Part shown: piece by piece, positions 1 through 13,576 of the stretch | Position numbering within the stretch: position 1 is the stretch's first letter | Layout of the letters: every line of letters begins with the position of its first letter | Assembly: GCF_001425575.1 (NCBI RefSeq) | Contig: NZ_LMRD01000001.1 | Location: forward strand, 126,537-190,536 | Reading direction: 5' to 3' | Origin: Aurantimonas sp. Leaf443 | GTDB lineage: Bacteria > Pseudomonadota > Alphaproteobacteria > Rhizobiales > Rhizobiaceae | DNA: 64,000 nucleotides | Translations under genes and position numbers: made by a program | Notes under the pieces: model-generated | The model's input: only the letters and a program-made list of their open reading frames with translations | What the model was told of the DNA's origin: nothing | Databases searched by the model: none

Positions 1-233
1 CCTTCACGAGGGCGGAGATGGACGCGCTCTCGGCCCGGGCCTGGCGGGAGGGGCTGCAGCTCGTGACGACCGCCAAGGACGCCGCGCGCCTGCGCTCCGG
101 CGGTCAGGCGGGCCAGTTCTTCCTCGCCGAATGCGAGGTGCTGGACGTCGAGCTGCGCTTTTCCTCGCCCCTTCAGGCGCAGCGCATCCTGGCCGAGACG
201 CTCGAGGCCTTCCGGCATCGGCGCCTCGCCTGA
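1..233 (+). CDS. lpxK: Tetraacyldisaccharide 4'-kinase, C-terminal end (partial)
   Basis: Only the last 77 or so codons are present; the gene runs in from before the window. The visible part reads in frame from base 3 to a TGA at 231-233. It contains the typical LpxK C-terminal signature, an FTxAE segment followed by LVTTAKDAARLR, then the final helix ending in FRHRRLA. LpxK phosphorylates the 4' position of the lipid A disaccharide at the inner membrane. It is followed on the opposite strand by a DUF2093 gene and mutL, an arrangement common in Rhizobiales. The family call rests on a short segment, but the TTxKDAxRL motif is distinctive. Confidence 0.85.
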   Translation, partial: FTRAEMDALSARAWREGLQLVTTAKDAARLRSGGQAGQFFLAECEVLDVELRFSSPLQAQRILAETLEAFRHRRLA

Positions 234-243
234 GATCGGGCGC

Positions 244-462
244 TCAGCGCTTGCCGGCGCGCGCCTCCGCTTCGCGGCGATAGGAGGCCTCGGCGTCGCG
301 ATAGGCTTCCTGGCGCTCCACGCTCCAGTATTTCAGGAGATCGAGCGGGATCTCCTCGCCGGTGACGGCGCAGCGCACGAAGGCGCCGGGCCGCACGACC
401 TGGAAGTCGGGCGTCCCGTATTTCAGCTTGGCTTCCCCGCCACCTTCCGCCCGGTTCATCAT
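244..462 (-). CDS. DUF2093 family protein
   Basis: A 72-residue protein of unknown function starting MMNRAEGGGEAKLKYG, with the family core FQVVRPGAFVRCAVTGEEIPL followed by LKYWSVERQEAYRD. The reading frame stays open further upstream to 540, but family members start near this Met pair, so the internal ATG at 460-462 (or the next at 457-459) is preferred. DUF2093 proteins are small, predicted cytoplasmic, and found almost only in Alphaproteobacteria next to lpxK and mutL, as here. The single CxxxGEEIPL segment could be half of a metal site, but nothing shows this. No function can be assigned. Confidence 0.85.
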   Translation of the reverse strand: MMNRAEGGGEAKLKYGTPDFQVVRPGAFVRCAVTGEEIPLDLLKYWSVERQEAYRDAEASYRREAEARAGKR

Positions 463-549
463 CGCTCGTCCTCGCGTCCGCAAAGCGAACGGGTTAGGAG
501 ATCGCGCCCGCCCCGTCAAATGCCGGGGCCGGCTGGCCAATCGGAGCGC

Positions 550-2409
550 TCAGCGCCGCCCGAACATGCGCTCGATGTCGGCGAGCTTCAGCGCGATGAA
601 GGTCGGGCGCCCGTGGTTGCAGGTGCCCGAGCCCGGCACGGCCTCCATACTCCGCAACAGCGCGTTCATCTCATCCGCCTTCAGGATGCGGCCCGAGCGC
701 ACCGAGCCGTGGCAGGCCACCGTCGCCGCAACATGGTCGATGCGCGCGCGCAGCGCGTCCGGCGTGCCGGCCTCGGCGAGCTCGTCGGCGATGTCGCGCA
801 CGAGGCGCCCGCAATCGACGGCGCCCAGGATCGAGGGCGTCTCGCGCACCGCGACGGCGCCCGGCCCGAAGCGCTCGATCGACAGGCCGAGGCGGGCCAG
901 CGTTTCCGCCGCCTCCGCCAGCCGGTCGGCATCCTCCTCCGAGACGGCCACGATCTCCGGGATGAGCAGGAATTGCGAGGCCAGCGCCCCGCCGCCGTAG
1001 AGCGCGCCCTTCAGCGCCTCGTAGACGAGCCGCTCGTGCGCGGCATGCTGGTCGACGATGACGATCCCGTCCTGCGTCTCCGCGACGATGAAGTTGCCGT
1101 GGATCTGCGCCCGCGCCGCGCCGAGCGGATGGCGCTCGGCCGGCTCCGGCGAATCCGGTTCCGGCTGGTAGGGGGTGGGTGCCTCGTCGAAGCCGAAGGC
1201 CTCGCGCGCTGGCGGGGCGCGGACCCCGTCGAGCGGCCGAAAGGGCGAGGCGTCGGCGGAATAGGGCGTGCCGGGGGAGAAGCTGCCGGGCGCGAAGCCC
1301 TCGAAGCGCGCCATGTCCGGCCGGCGGGGCGCGGCCGTCACCGGCGCGTCGGCGCGGCCCTCGGCGCGCGGGGCGCCGCCGGCAAAGCGCGCCATCAGCC
1401 CGCCGGCATTGGCGGTGGAGGAGCGAAGGCCGTCTTGCGCGAAGCGCTGGCGCAGCGCGCCGACGATGAGGCCGCGCACGAGGCCGGGATCGCGGAAGCG
1501 CACGTCCGCCTTGGCCGGATGGACGTTGACGTCGACGAGCTCGGGATCGATCTCCAGGAACAGCGCGACGACGGGATGGCGGTCCTTGGCCATCGCGTCC
1601 GCATAGGCGCCGCGCAGGGCCGAGAGCAGCATCTTGTCGCGCACCGGCCGCCCGTTGACATAGAGATACTGCGACGCGCTCGTGCCGCGCGAATAGGCGG
1701 GAAGGCCGGCATAGCCGAAGAGGCGCACGCCCTCGCGGCTCGCCTCGACCTCCAGCGCGTTCTCGGCGAACTCGGCGCCGATCACCGCGGCGAGCCGCTC
1801 CAGCGGCGCGTCCGTCATCTCGAAGACGAGGGTCGAGCGGTCGGCGCCCGACAGTTCGAAGCGGATCTGCGGGAAGGCGACGGCGATGCGCCGCACGATC
1901 TCGGTGATCGCCGCGCTCTCGGCCCGCTCGCTCTTCAGGAACTTCAGCCGCGCGGGAACGGCGTGGAAGAGGTCGCGCATCTCCACCACCGTGCCGCGCG
2001 AGAGCGCTGCCGGGCGCGGTCCCTCGCAGGCGCCGTTGGCGAGCGCCACTTCCGCGGCCGCCGCCGAGCCGACCGCGCGCGAGCGCACCGTCAGCCGGGC
2101 CACCGAGCCGATCGAGGGTAGCGCCTCGCCGCGAAAGCCGAGCGTCTCGATCCGGTCGAGCCCGTGGCCGAGCTTGGAGGTGCAGTGGCGCCGCACCGCC
2201 AGCGGCAGGTCGTCGGCCGCGATGCCGCAGCCGTCGTCGGTGACGCGCACGAGGCTGCGCCCGCCGCCGGCCGTCGCGATCTCGATGCGCGTCGAGCCGG
2301 CGTCGACGGCGTTCTCCACGAGCTCCTTCACCACGCTCGCCGGCCGTTCCACCACCTCGCCGGCGGCGATCTGGTCGACGAGATGGTCGGGAAGCTGGCG
2401 GATGGTCAT
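550..2409 (-). CDS. mutL: DNA mismatch repair protein MutL
   Basis: A 619-residue MutL. The N-terminal GHKL ATPase domain (about 1-330) shows the Bergerat-fold motifs: [23 protein letters not shown], then DDGCGI, then GFRGEAL. A Pro-rich linker (about 335-430) joins a C-terminal dimerisation and endonuclease domain. That domain carries the metal-binding motif DQHAxxExxxxE at about 453-464 and the late CNHGRPTF motif near the C-terminus. The intact DQHA motif means this MutL is expected to nick DNA itself, as in bacteria lacking MutH. The frame is open 12 codons upstream, but the start chosen gives [13 protein letters not shown], the standard MutL N-terminus. Confidence 0.97.
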   Translation of the reverse strand: MTIRQLPDHLVDQIAAGEVVERPASVVKELVENAVDAGSTRIEIATAGGGRSLVRVTDDGCGIAADDLPLAVRRHCTSKLGHGLDRIETLGFRGEALPSIGSVARLTVRSRAVGSAAAAEVALANGACEGPRPAALSRGTVVEMRDLFHAVPARLKFLKSERAESAAITEIVRRIAVAFPQIRFELSGADRSTLVFEMTDAPLERLAAVIGAEFAENALEVEASREGVRLFGYAGLPAYSRGTSASQYLYVNGRPVRDKMLLSALRGAYADAMAKDRHPVVALFLEIDPELVDVNVHPAKADVRFRDPGLVRGLIVGALRQRFAQDGLRSSTANAGGLMARFAGGAPRAEGRADAPVTAAPRRPDMARFEGFAPGSFSPGTPYSADASPFRPLDGVRAPPAREAFGFDEAPTPYQPEPDSPEPAERHPLGAARAQIHGNFIVAETQDGIVIVDQHAAHERLVYEALKGALYGGGALASQFLLIPEIVAVSEEDADRLAEAAETLARLGLSIERFGPGAVAVRETPSILGAVDCGRLVRDIADELAEAGTPDALRARIDHVAATVACHGSVRSGRILKADEMNALLRSMEAVPGSGTCNHGRPTFIALKLADIERMFGRR

Positions 2410-2470
2410 GGGCGAAGCTTTAGGCGCGGGCGCGGGGCGGCGCAATCGCGCTCCGGTTCGAGGCGGGCCG

Positions 2471-4540
2471 TCAGCCCTTCTCCTCGAAGAGGATCAGGAC
2501 GGAGCGGGCCGGCACCACCAGCGGGCGCCCTTCCTCCAGCGCCGCGGGTTCGGCCTCCGGGCGGTCGGAGCGAAGATGCAGCACGAAGCGGTGGCCGCGC
2601 CGGCAGGGCAGCGGCGTGACGCTCGCGTCGGCACGCCCCGCATTGAGATAGACGAGCGCGTGCTCGCTGGCGCGGTGGGTGCTCTTCTCCGCCGGCGCAT
2701 AGAGGCTCATGCCCAGAAGCCGGCGGCCGGGATCGCTCCAGTCGGCCTCGCCGAGCGGTGCGCCGTCCTCGCGCAGCCATTGCACGTCGGGCAGCGTCTG
2801 GCGGCCCTTCGGCCTGCCGGTGAGGAAGGCGTCGGCGCTGAGCGCGGGATGCTCGCGGCGAAGGCGGGACAGGCGCCCGACGAAGGCGGCGAGTTCGAGA
2901 TCGGCGTGGCGCCAGTCGATCCAGCTCGTCTCGTTGTCCTGCGCATAGGCGTTGTTGTTGCCGCCCTGGCTGCGGCCGAGTTCGTCGCCGGCCGTCAGGA
3001 GGATGTTGCCGCGCGCGACGAAGAGCGAGGCCAGAAGCGCCCGCACGTCGCGCCCGCGCGCCTCGCGGATCGCGGGATCGGCCGTCGGCCCCTCCGCGCC
3101 GTTGTTCCAGGAATGGTTGTCGCCGTGGCCGTCGCGATTGTCCTCGCCATTGGCCTGATTGTGCTTGAACGCATAGGAGACGAGGTCGGCGAGGCTGAAC
3201 CCGTCATGGGCGGCGAGGAAGTTCACCCCGCGCGAGGGTCTGGCGGCCTCCTTGCCGAAGAGATCGGCCGAGCCGGCAAGGCGCGTGGCGAGCGCGCCCA
3301 CCAGCCCGTCGTCGCCGCGCCAGAAGCGGCGCAGGTCGTCGCGGAACCGGTCCTGCCATTCGAGGAAGGGGGCGGGGAAGTTGCCGACCTGATAGCCGCC
3401 CGGCCCGATGTCCCAGGGCTCGGCCACGTGGATCCGGTCCTTGAGCACGGGGTCGGCGAGAAGACGGGCGAAGAAGGGCGCGTCGCGGCTGAAGCCCGAG
3501 GGCAGGCGGCCGAGGACGGGCGCCAGATCGTAGCGGAACCCGTCGATGCCGCAGGCCTCCACCCAGGTTCTCAGGCTCTCTTCCATCAGGTCGGCCACGG
3601 CCGGCCGGTCGAGCGCGAACGTGTTGCCCGTGCCGGTGTCGTTGACGAGCCGGCCGGCGTCCTCGCCGGCATGGCGGTAGTAGAGCGCGTTGTCGAGGCC
3701 GCGGTAGCACACGGTCGGCCCGTGCTCGTCGCTCTCGCCCGAATGGTTGAGGACGACGTCGAGGAGGACGCGGATGCCGCGCGCATGCAGGGCGTCGACC
3801 ACGCGGCGCACGTCGCCGAGCCCGCCGGGCGCGAGGCGCGGGCAGGGCGCCATGTGGGTGATCGGGTTGTAGCCCCAGGCATTGGTCAGCCCGAGCCGCG
3901 TCAGGTGCCGCTCGTCGAGCGCGGCGGCGAGCGGCATCAGCTCCACCGTCTCGACGCCGAGCGTCGCCAGATGGTCGAGGAGCGGCGCCTCGCCGAGCGC
4001 CGAGACCGTGCCGCGCAGGCGCTGGGGAATGTCGGGATGGCGCTGCGAGAGCCCGCGCACCAGCACCTCGTAGGTGAAGCCGGGCGCGGCGAAGGGCAGG
4101 GGCTCGGCGTCGCGCGCCAGCGCCACCGCGATGGCGCGCGGCACGAAGGGGCCGCTGTCGATGTCGCGATGGGGCGGGGCGGCAAGTTCCGGCCTGTAGA
4201 CGAAGGGCCGGTCGAGCCGCGTCGCGTAAGGGTCGACGAGGAGCTTGGAGACGTCGAACCGGTGCCCCTGCGCCGGCTCGAAGGGCCCGCGCGCGCGAAA
4301 GGCGTAGCGCGTGCCCTCCGGCAGGCCGGGCGCGAAGCCGTAGCGCACGTGGCCCTCGCGACCGGGCAGGCGCAGGCGCGAGGTCTCGCGCGTGCCGTAG
4401 TCATCGAAGAGGCAGAGCATGACCTCGTCGGCATTCTGCGAATGGACGGCGAAGGCGATGCCATCGGCCTCCACGCTCGCGCCGAGCTTTTTCGGGCGCC
4501 CGCGCTCGGCGGTCAGCCGCACCGGTCCGTCCATCGCCAT
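2471..4540 (-). CDS. glgX: Glycogen debranching enzyme GlgX
   Basis: A 689-residue GH13 isoamylase-type enzyme that hydrolyses alpha-1,6 branches left by glycogen phosphorylase. The N-terminal CBM48-like region ([21 protein letters not shown]) is followed by a TIM barrel with conserved regions [22 protein letters not shown] (nucleophile Asp), HVAEPWDIG (acid/base Glu) and [24 protein letters not shown] and [15 protein letters not shown] are typical GlgX segments. The start at 4540 (MAMDGPVRL) lies 11 nt after the pgm stop; the second Met at 4534 is also possible. The frame remains open through pgm, which is only a shadow. It is the last gene of the glycogen operon. Confidence 0.95.
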   Translation of the reverse strand: MAMDGPVRLTAERGRPKKLGASVEADGIAFAVHSQNADEVMLCLFDDYGTRETSRLRLPGREGHVRYGFAPGLPEGTRYAFRARGPFEPAQGHRFDVSKLLVDPYATRLDRPFVYRPELAAPPHRDIDSGPFVPRAIAVALARDAEPLPFAAPGFTYEVLVRGLSQRHPDIPQRLRGTVSALGEAPLLDHLATLGVETVELMPLAAALDERHLTRLGLTNAWGYNPITHMAPCPRLAPGGLGDVRRVVDALHARGIRVLLDVVLNHSGESDEHGPTVCYRGLDNALYYRHAGEDAGRLVNDTGTGNTFALDRPAVADLMEESLRTWVEACGIDGFRYDLAPVLGRLPSGFSRDAPFFARLLADPVLKDRIHVAEPWDIGPGGYQVGNFPAPFLEWQDRFRDDLRRFWRGDDGLVGALATRLAGSADLFGKEAARPSRGVNFLAAHDGFSLADLVSYAFKHNQANGEDNRDGHGDNHSWNNGAEGPTADPAIREARGRDVRALLASLFVARGNILLTAGDELGRSQGGNNNAYAQDNETSWIDWRHADLELAAFVGRLSRLRREHPALSADAFLTGRPKGRQTLPDVQWLREDGAPLGEADWSDPGRRLLGMSLYAPAEKSTHRASEHALVYLNAGRADASVTPLPCRRGHRFVLHLRSDRPEAEPAALEEGRPLVVPARSVLILFEEKG

Positions 4541-4551
4541 GCGCCGCTCGC

Positions 4552-7630
<3,079 letters not shown>

Positions 7631-7634
<4 letters not shown>

Positions 7635-8905
7635 CGATGCAGGAGCCGGTCGATCATCGGCTTGGTGACGAGGCAGATGCCGGACTCGGTGCGCCGGAAG
7701 CGCTGGCCGTCGAGTTCGGGATCCTCGCCGATGACGAGCCCGTCGGGGATGATGACGCCGCGGTCGACGACGGCGTTCTTCACCCGCGCGTGCCGGCCGA
7801 TCTGGCAATGCGGCAGGATGACGGAGTTCTCGACATGGCTGAAGGAGCGCTGGCGCACGCCGGTGAAGAGGAGCGAGCGGTTGAGCGAGCCGCCCGAGAT
7901 GATGCAGTCGCCCGAGACGAGGGAGGAGACCGCGTAGCCGCGCCGGCCGTCCTCGTCATGCACGAACTTCGCCGGCGGCACGGTCTCGGCATAGGTCCAG
8001 ATCGGCCAGTCGCGGTCGTAGATGTCGAGCGGGGGCACCACGTCGGTGAGGTCGATATTGGCCTGCCAGTAGGCGTCGATCGTGCCGACGTCGCGCCAGT
8101 AGGCCTCGCCCACCGGCTCGTCGGCCGAGCGCACGACGGAGCGGTTGAAGCGGTGCGCATAGGCTTTGCCGTGGCGCACGATATGCGGGATGATGTCCTT
8201 GCCGAAGTCGCGGTCCGAGGTCGGGTCGGCCGCGTCGCGGCGCAGCTGGTCCATCAGGAAGGTCGTGTCGAAGACGTAGATGCCCATCGAGGCGAGCGCC
8301 GTGTCCGGTCGTCCGGGAACGGCCGGCGGGTCCTTGGGCTTCTCGACGAAGTCGGTGATCCGGTACTCGGTGTCGACATGCATCACGCCGAAGCCGACCG
8401 CCTCCATGCGCGGGACCTCCAGGCAGCCGACGGTGACGTCGGCTCCCGTGTCCACGTGCTGCTGGAGCATCAGCTCGTAGTCCATCTTGTAGATGTGGTC
8501 GCCCGCCAGGATCACGATGTAGCGCGGCGCGTAGTCCTCGATGATGTCGATGTTCTGGTAGACCGCGTCGGCCGTGCCCGCATACCACTGGTCCTCCGAC
8601 ACGCGCTGGCTGGCCGGCAGGATGTCGAAGCTCTCGTTGCGGCCCGGCCGCAGGAAGTTCCAGCCGTTCTGCAGGTGCCGGATGAGGCTGTGCGCCTTGT
8701 ACTGCGTCGCGACGCCGATGCGGCGGATGCCCGAGTTGATGGCGTTGGAGAGGGCGAAGTCGATGATGCGGGTCTTGCCGCCGAAATAGACGGCGGGCTT
8801 GGCGCGCACGTCCGTCATCTCCATGAGGCGCGAGCCGCGCCCGCCGGCGAGCACATAGGCCATGGACTCGCGCGAGAGCGATGCGATTCTTCGGCGGTCC
8901 GCCAT
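7631..8905 (-). CDS. glgC: Glucose-1-phosphate adenylyltransferase GlgC
   Basis: A 424-residue ADP-glucose pyrophosphorylase, the committed and allosterically controlled step of glycogen synthesis. The pyrophosphorylase signature [16 protein letters not shown] and [16 protein letters not shown] sit at the N-terminus. [23 protein letters not shown] and VEKPKDPP follow, and a left-handed beta-helix fills the C-terminal third ([19 protein letters not shown]). The start ATG at 8905 has a good ribosome binding site (GGGAGGA) 7 nt upstream. It begins a subcluster with glgA, pgm and glgX, separated from glgP by about 240 bp, so it may have its own promoter. Confidence 0.97.
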
Positions 8906-9069
8906 GTCCAGTCCTCCCGAGACTCTTTTACCCGGCCGGTCGCCGAAGGGCGCGGTGCGCCGATGGCGCCCGCGGCTCGGTTCTCTTCCGGCCCTTGGGG
9001 GGATTGGGGGTGCGAACGGGGGGGCTGTCAAGCCGGCGCGGGCGCCGAGGCCGCGGCGGGCGTGAAACT

Positions 9070-9135
9070 CCCGCGGGAAAACCGCGGGCGGAAGCGCCGG
9101 AGGGCGCGGCGGGCTCGGTCCAGGGCCCGCCGCGC
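9070..9135 (-). terminator. Two hairpins after glgP (possible terminator or processing site)
   Basis: On the glgP strand, directly after its stop codon, a perfect 11-bp stem (GCGCGGCGGGC/GCCCGCCGCGC, 9104-9114 with 9125-9135) is followed by a second 7-bp stem (CCCGCGG/CCGCGGG, 9070-9088) with an A/T-rich 5-nt loop. There is no clear U-tract, so this may be an attenuator or RNA-processing site rather than a full terminator. It separates pgi-glgP from glgC-glgA-pgm-glgX. Confidence 0.4.
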
Positions 9136-9143
9136 CGCCGTTT

Positions 9144-11642
9144 TCAGGCGCCGGGACCGGCCTTCCAGATGTCGGCCGCATACTCGCGAATCGAGCGGTC
9201 GGAGGAGAACCAGTGCATGCGGGCCGTGTTGTGGACGGCCTTGGTGTGCCAGTCCGACTGGTCGCGATAGAGCGCGTCGAGCTTGCGCTGGGTCTCCCAG
9301 TAGGCCTGGAAGTCGGCGCAGATCATCCACCAGTCGTTGTTGAAGAGATTGCCCACGAGCCCGTGGTAGCGCGACGGCTCGTCCGGGCTGAAGACGCCCG
9401 AGGAGATGGCGTGCAGCGCTTCGCGCAGGAGCGGCGAGCTCTCGATGATCGAGCGGCCGGAATGGGCCTCCGCGCGGCGCTTGGCGACTTCGGGCGCCGT
9501 CAGGCCGAAGATGAAGATGTTCTCCTCGCCCACATGCTCCAGCATCTCGACATTGGCCCCGTCGAGCGTGCCGATGGTCAGCGCGCCGTTCAGGGCGAAC
9601 TTCATGTTGCCGGTGCCCGACGCCTCGAGGCCGGCCGTCGAGATCTGCTCGGAGATGTCGGCCGCCGGCATGATGATCTCGGCGAGCGAGACATTGTAGT
9701 TCGGGATGAACACGACCTTCAGGAGATCGCGCACCGACGGATCGGAATTGATGATCCGCGCCACGTCGTTGGCCAGATGGATGATCTCCTTGGCCTGCGC
9801 GTAGCTCGGCGCCGCCTTGCCGGCGAAGATCTTCACCCGCGGCGTCCAGTCGAGGTCGGGCCGCGAGCGGATCTGCTCGTAGAGCGCGATCGCCTCGATG
9901 ATGTTGAGGAACTGGCGCTTGTATTCGTGGATGCGCTTGACCTGGATGTCGAAGATCGCCTCCGGGTCGAGCGTGATGGCGAGGCGCTCGGAGACGACGT
10001 CGGCGAGCCGCTGCTTGTTGGCGCGCTTCACCGCGGCGAACTTCTCGCGGAACGCGGCGTCGCCGGCCATCCTGTCGAGATCGGCGAGGCGCGCGATGTC
10101 GTCCTTGAAGGCCGGGCCGATCGCCTCGGTCACGAGGCTCGTCAGGCCCGGATTGGACTGCATCAGCCAGCGGCGCGGCGTGACGCCGTTGGTCTTGTTC
10201 TGGATGCGGTCGGGATAGAGCTCGTGCAGCGCGCGGAACACCGTGTCCTTCATGAGGTCGGTGTGGAGCGCGGAGACGCCGTTCACGGCATGCGAGCCCA
10301 CGAAGGCGAGCTGGCCCATGCGCACGCGCTTGCCGTTGCCCTCGTCGATCAGCGAGATGGCCGAAACGCGCCCGCCGTCGAAGCCGCGCTCCTGCGAGGC
10401 CTCGCGGATGACCGCGGCGTTGATGGCGTAGATGATCTGCATCTGGCGCGGCAGGAGGCGCTCGAAGAGATGCACCGGCCAGTGCTCCAGCGCCTCGGGC
10501 AGGAGCGTGTGGTTGGTGTAGGAGAAGGTCGCCTGGGTGATCTCCCAGGCTTTCGCCCATTCGAACCCGTGCACGTCGACGAGAAGGCGCATCAGCTCGG
10601 CGACGGAGACGGCCGGATGCGTGTCGTTCAGCTGGATGGAGACCTTGTCGGCAAGGTTCGACAGGTCGTCGTTCTCCGAGAGGTGCCGGCGCAGGATGTC
10701 CTGCAGCGAGGCGGAGGAGAAGAAGTATTCCTGGCGCAGGCGCAGTTCCTGGCCCGCCTGATGCGAATCGGCGGGATAGAGGACGCGGGTGATCGCCTCG
10801 GCCTTGTTGGACTCCACCAGCGCGCCGATATGGTCGCCGGAATTGAAGGCGTCGAGCAGGATCGGGTCGAGCGCCTGCGCGCTCCACAGGCGCAGCGTGT
10901 TCACGCGGTTGCCGCGCCAGCCGACCATCGGCGTGTCGAAGGCGACGGCGAGCACCCGCTCGGACGGGCGCCAGACCTGGCGCACGGGGCGGCCGGGCTC
11001 CTGGAAGGCACTGACCTTGCCGCCGAAGCCGATCTCGTAGGCGAGCTCGCGGCGCTCGAACTCCCAGGGGTTGCCGTGGACGAGCCAGGTCTCGGGCAGT
11101 TCCACCTGCGCGCCGTCGGCGATCTCCTGGCGGAAGAAGCCGTGAACGTAGCGGATGCCGTAGCCGAAGCCGGGCACGCCGGTCGTCGCCATGGATTCCA
11201 TGAAGCAGGCCGCCAGACGCCCGAGACCGCCATTGCCGAGCGCGGCGTCCGGCTCCAGGAGTTCCACCATGTCGAGCTTGACGCCGAACCGGTCGAGCGC
11301 CTCGCCGACGGTCTGCGTGAGGCCGAGATTGTCGATCGCGTCGCGCAGGAGGCGCCCGATCAGGAATTCCATCGACAGGTAGCAGACGCGCTTGGCGCCG
11401 GCTTCCTTGGTCTCCTGCGCCGAATGCATCCAGCGGTCGATGATGCGGTCGCGCACGGCGAGCGTCGTGGCGTGCAGCCAGTCGTAGCGGCGCGCCTCGG
11501 CGGGCGTCTTGCCGATCGAGTAGGTCAGCCGCTCGACGATCTCCGAGGCCAGCGTGTCGGCGTCGTTGACGCGCAGGGCCGGGCGCGCCACCGAGGTCGG
11601 CGTCTCGATCTCGTCTTCGATCTTCACGGTCGCGGAACTCAT
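9144..11642 (-). CDS. glgP: Glycogen/starch/alpha-glucan phosphorylase
   Basis: An 832-residue GT35 phosphorylase releasing glucose 1-phosphate from alpha-1,4-glucan ends. Landmarks are [15 protein letters not shown], the [19 protein letters not shown] block, [26 protein letters not shown] and the pyridoxal phosphate lysine in [15 protein letters not shown]. Length matches bacterial GlgP/MalP. The ATG at 11642-11640 overlaps the pgi stop (ATGA); the frame is open 43 codons upstream into pgi, a shadow. In rhizobial glg operons glgP is usually followed by glgB, which is absent here. Confidence 0.96.
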   Translation of the reverse strand: MSSATVKIEDEIETPTSVARPALRVNDADTLASEIVERLTYSIGKTPAEARRYDWLHATTLAVRDRIIDRWMHSAQETKEAGAKRVCYLSMEFLIGRLLRDAIDNLGLTQTVGEALDRFGVKLDMVELLEPDAALGNGGLGRLAACFMESMATTGVPGFGYGIRYVHGFFRQEIADGAQVELPETWLVHGNPWEFERRELAYEIGFGGKVSAFQEPGRPVRQVWRPSERVLAVAFDTPMVGWRGNRVNTLRLWSAQALDPILLDAFNSGDHIGALVESNKAEAITRVLYPADSHQAGQELRLRQEYFFSSASLQDILRRHLSENDDLSNLADKVSIQLNDTHPAVSVAELMRLLVDVHGFEWAKAWEITQATFSYTNHTLLPEALEHWPVHLFERLLPRQMQIIYAINAAVIREASQERGFDGGRVSAISLIDEGNGKRVRMGQLAFVGSHAVNGVSALHTDLMKDTVFRALHELYPDRIQNKTNGVTPRRWLMQSNPGLTSLVTEAIGPAFKDDIARLADLDRMAGDAAFREKFAAVKRANKQRLADVVSERLAITLDPEAIFDIQVKRIHEYKRQFLNIIEAIALYEQIRSRPDLDWTPRVKIFAGKAAPSYAQAKEIIHLANDVARIINSDPSVRDLLKVVFIPNYNVSLAEIIMPAADISEQISTAGLEASGTGNMKFALNGALTIGTLDGANVEMLEHVGEENIFIFGLTAPEVAKRRAEAHSGRSIIESSPLLREALHAISSGVFSPDEPSRYHGLVGNLFNNDWWMICADFQAYWETQRKLDALYRDQSDWHTKAVHNTARMHWFSSDRSIREYAADIWKAGPGA

Positions 11643-13291
11643 GCCTGTCTCATCCTTCGGATCGCCTCGACCAGCCCCGCCGTGGAGGCGTCGCGGCCCT
11701 CTGGTGTCGCCTTGCCCGTGACCACCGGAACGAGGGCGTTGGCAAGTTCCTTGCCGAGCTCCACGCCCCACTGGTCGAAGGCGTTGATGCCGTAGAGCGC
11801 CGCCTCGACGAAGACGCGGTGCTCGTAGAGCGCGATGAGGCGCCCGAGCGTCGCGGGGTCGAGGCGGTCGTAGAGAAGGGTGACCGAGGGCCGGTCGCCG
11901 GGAAAGGTGCGGTGCGGGGCGAGGCGCTCGGCATCGCCCTGCGAGCGGCCGGCCGCCAGCAACTGGCGTCGCGCCTCCTCCATCGAGCGGCCGCGCATCA
12001 GCGCCTCGCTCTGGGCGAGGCAGTTGGCAAGGAGAAGGTCCTGATGGACGTTCATCTTCGGGCCCTCGTGGGCGTTCGCCCCGACCATGAACTCCACGGG
12101 CACGACGGCCGTGCCCTGGTGCAGGAGCTGGAAGAAGGCATGCTGCCCGTTGGTGCCCGGCTCGCCCCAGACGACGGGGCCGCTGACGCTGACCGGCTCG
12201 CCGTCGAGCCCGACGCGCTTGCCGTTCGATTCCATGTCGAGCTGCTGGAGATAGGCGGGAAAGCGCGAGAGGCGCTGGTCGTAGGGAATGACGGCGCGGC
12301 TCGCATGGCCGAGGACGGCGTGGTGCCAGTAGCCGACGAGGCCGAGCAGGACCGGCAGGTTCTCACGCGGCGGCGCGTCGCGGAAATGCAGGTCCATCTC
12401 GCGCGCGCCGGAGAGGAAGGCTCGGAAATTCCCTTCGCCGACGGCGATCATCAGCGGCAGGCCGATGGCCGACCAGAGCGAATAGCGCCCGCCGACCCAG
12501 TCCCAGAAGCCGAAGATGCGCGCCGCGTCGATGCCGAAGGCGCCCACCTTGTCGAGCGCGGTGGAGACGGCGGCGAAATGGCTGCCGACCGCCGCCTCGC
12601 CGAGCGAGGCGACGAGCCACGCCCGCGCGGTGGCGGCGTTGGTCATGGTCTCGATCGTGGTGAAGGTCTTGGAGGCGACGACGACGAGTGTGCGCGCGGG
12701 ATCGAGGCCTTCGAGCGTGTCGGCGATATGGGCGCCGTCGACATTCGAGACGAAGTGGCAGCGCGGACCGTCGTGATAGGGGGCGAGCGCCAGCACCGCC
12801 ATCACCGGCCCGAGATCGGAGCCGCCGATGCCGATATTGACGACGTCGGTGATCCTCTCGCCGGTCGCGCCGGTGACGGTGCCGGCCCGAAGGCCCTCGG
12901 CGAAGCGGCCCATCGCCGCGAGCACTGCCTCGACGTCCCCGCCGACGGGCTTGCCCTCGGCCTCGTAGCCGTCCTCGGGGCGCCCGCGCAGCGCCACATG
13001 CAGCACCGAACGGTGCTCGGTTGCGTTGATCGGGGCGCCGGAGAACATCGCGGCCCGCTTCTGCGAAAGTTCGCAGCGCTCGGACAGGGCGACGAGCGCG
13101 TCGAGCGCCGCCGCGTCGAGGCTCGTCTTGGAATAGTCGAGGAGGAGGTCGCCGAGCCGCGCCGAGAAGCGCCGGAAGCGCTCGGGGTCGGCGGCGAACA
13201 GCGCCTTGATGCCGCGCTCGCCGGCCTGTCGGCCAAGCTCGGGCAGCCGGTCCGCGGCCGTTTCGTCGGAGGCTGAGAAAGTTGCGTTCAT
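11639..13291 (-). CDS. pgi: Glucose-6-phosphate isomerase
   Basis: A 550-residue Pgi interconverting glucose 6-phosphate and fructose 6-phosphate. Family signatures: [49 protein letters not shown], and near the C-terminus [14 protein letters not shown] (catalytic Lys). The start at 13291 ([15 protein letters not shown]) is preferred over an in-frame Met 23 codons upstream because family alignments begin here. It heads the glycogen operon, connecting Calvin-cycle fructose 6-phosphate to glucose 1-phosphate via pgm. The gene before it, tamB, belongs to a separate unit on the same strand. Confidence 0.97.
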   Translation of the reverse strand: MNATFSASDETAADRLPELGRQAGERGIKALFAADPERFRRFSARLGDLLLDYSKTSLDAAALDALVALSERCELSQKRAAMFSGAPINATEHRSVLHVALRGRPEDGYEAEGKPVGGDVEAVLAAMGRFAEGLRAGTVTGATGERITDVVNIGIGGSDLGPVMAVLALAPYHDGPRCHFVSNVDGAHIADTLEGLDPARTLVVVASKTFTTIETMTNAATARAWLVASLGEAAVGSHFAAVSTALDKVGAFGIDAARIFGFWDWVGGRYSLWSAIGLPLMIAVGEGNFRAFLSGAREMDLHFRDAPPRENLPVLLGLVGYWHHAVLGHASRAVIPYDQRLSRFPAYLQQLDMESNGKRVGLDGEPVSVSGPVVWGEPGTNGQHAFFQLLHQGTAVVPVEFMVGANAHEGPKMNVHQDLLLANCLAQSEALMRGRSMEEARRQLLAAGRSQGDAERLAPHRTFPGDRPSVTLLYDRLDPATLGRLIALYEHRVFVEAALYGINAFDQWGVELGKELANALVPVVTGKATPEGRDASTAGLVEAIRRMRQA

Positions 13292-13331
13292 CCCGTCCCG
13301 TTCCGTGCCTGCATCGCTCGATCCGGCCAGC

Positions 13332-13360
13332 CTCTTACGCATCCGACATACGCTTGGCAA
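13332..13360 (-). promoter_or_regulatory. Possible sigma-70-type promoter for the pgi-glg operon
   Basis: On the minus strand TTGCCA (13360-13355) is followed after 17 nt by TAAGAG (13337-13332). That puts a transcript start about 35 nt before the pgi ATG. The -35 element is good and the -10 weak. It is the best candidate seen in the 285-bp pgi-tamB gap. Confidence 0.3.
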
Positions 13361-13544
13361 ACGCGGCGCCGGTCGGGTGCGCGCTGTCTAGGCAGAACGG
13401 GAGACTGCCTCGTTTCCGTCCTCCCGTCCATCGCGGAGACGACCGGACGGGGAAATCCGTGGCTCAATCGACGGGGCGGCGCGGGCCTCGCGCCCTTCGC
13501 CTTCCCCTGGGACAATCCTTACGACGCGAGTTGCGAAGAAACGA

Positions 13545-13568
13545 CGAACGGCGCGGGCGCGCCGTTTG
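13545..13568 (-). terminator. Terminator-like hairpin after tamB
   Basis: Just past the tamB stop on the minus strand lies a 10-bp stem with a 4-nt loop. Its arms are CAAACGGCGC and GCGCCGTTCG, with one G-U pair. It is followed by the partly T-rich TCGTCGTTTCTTCG. A plausible intrinsic terminator for tamA-tamB. Confidence 0.55.
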
Positions 13569-13576
13569 CCGCGTTT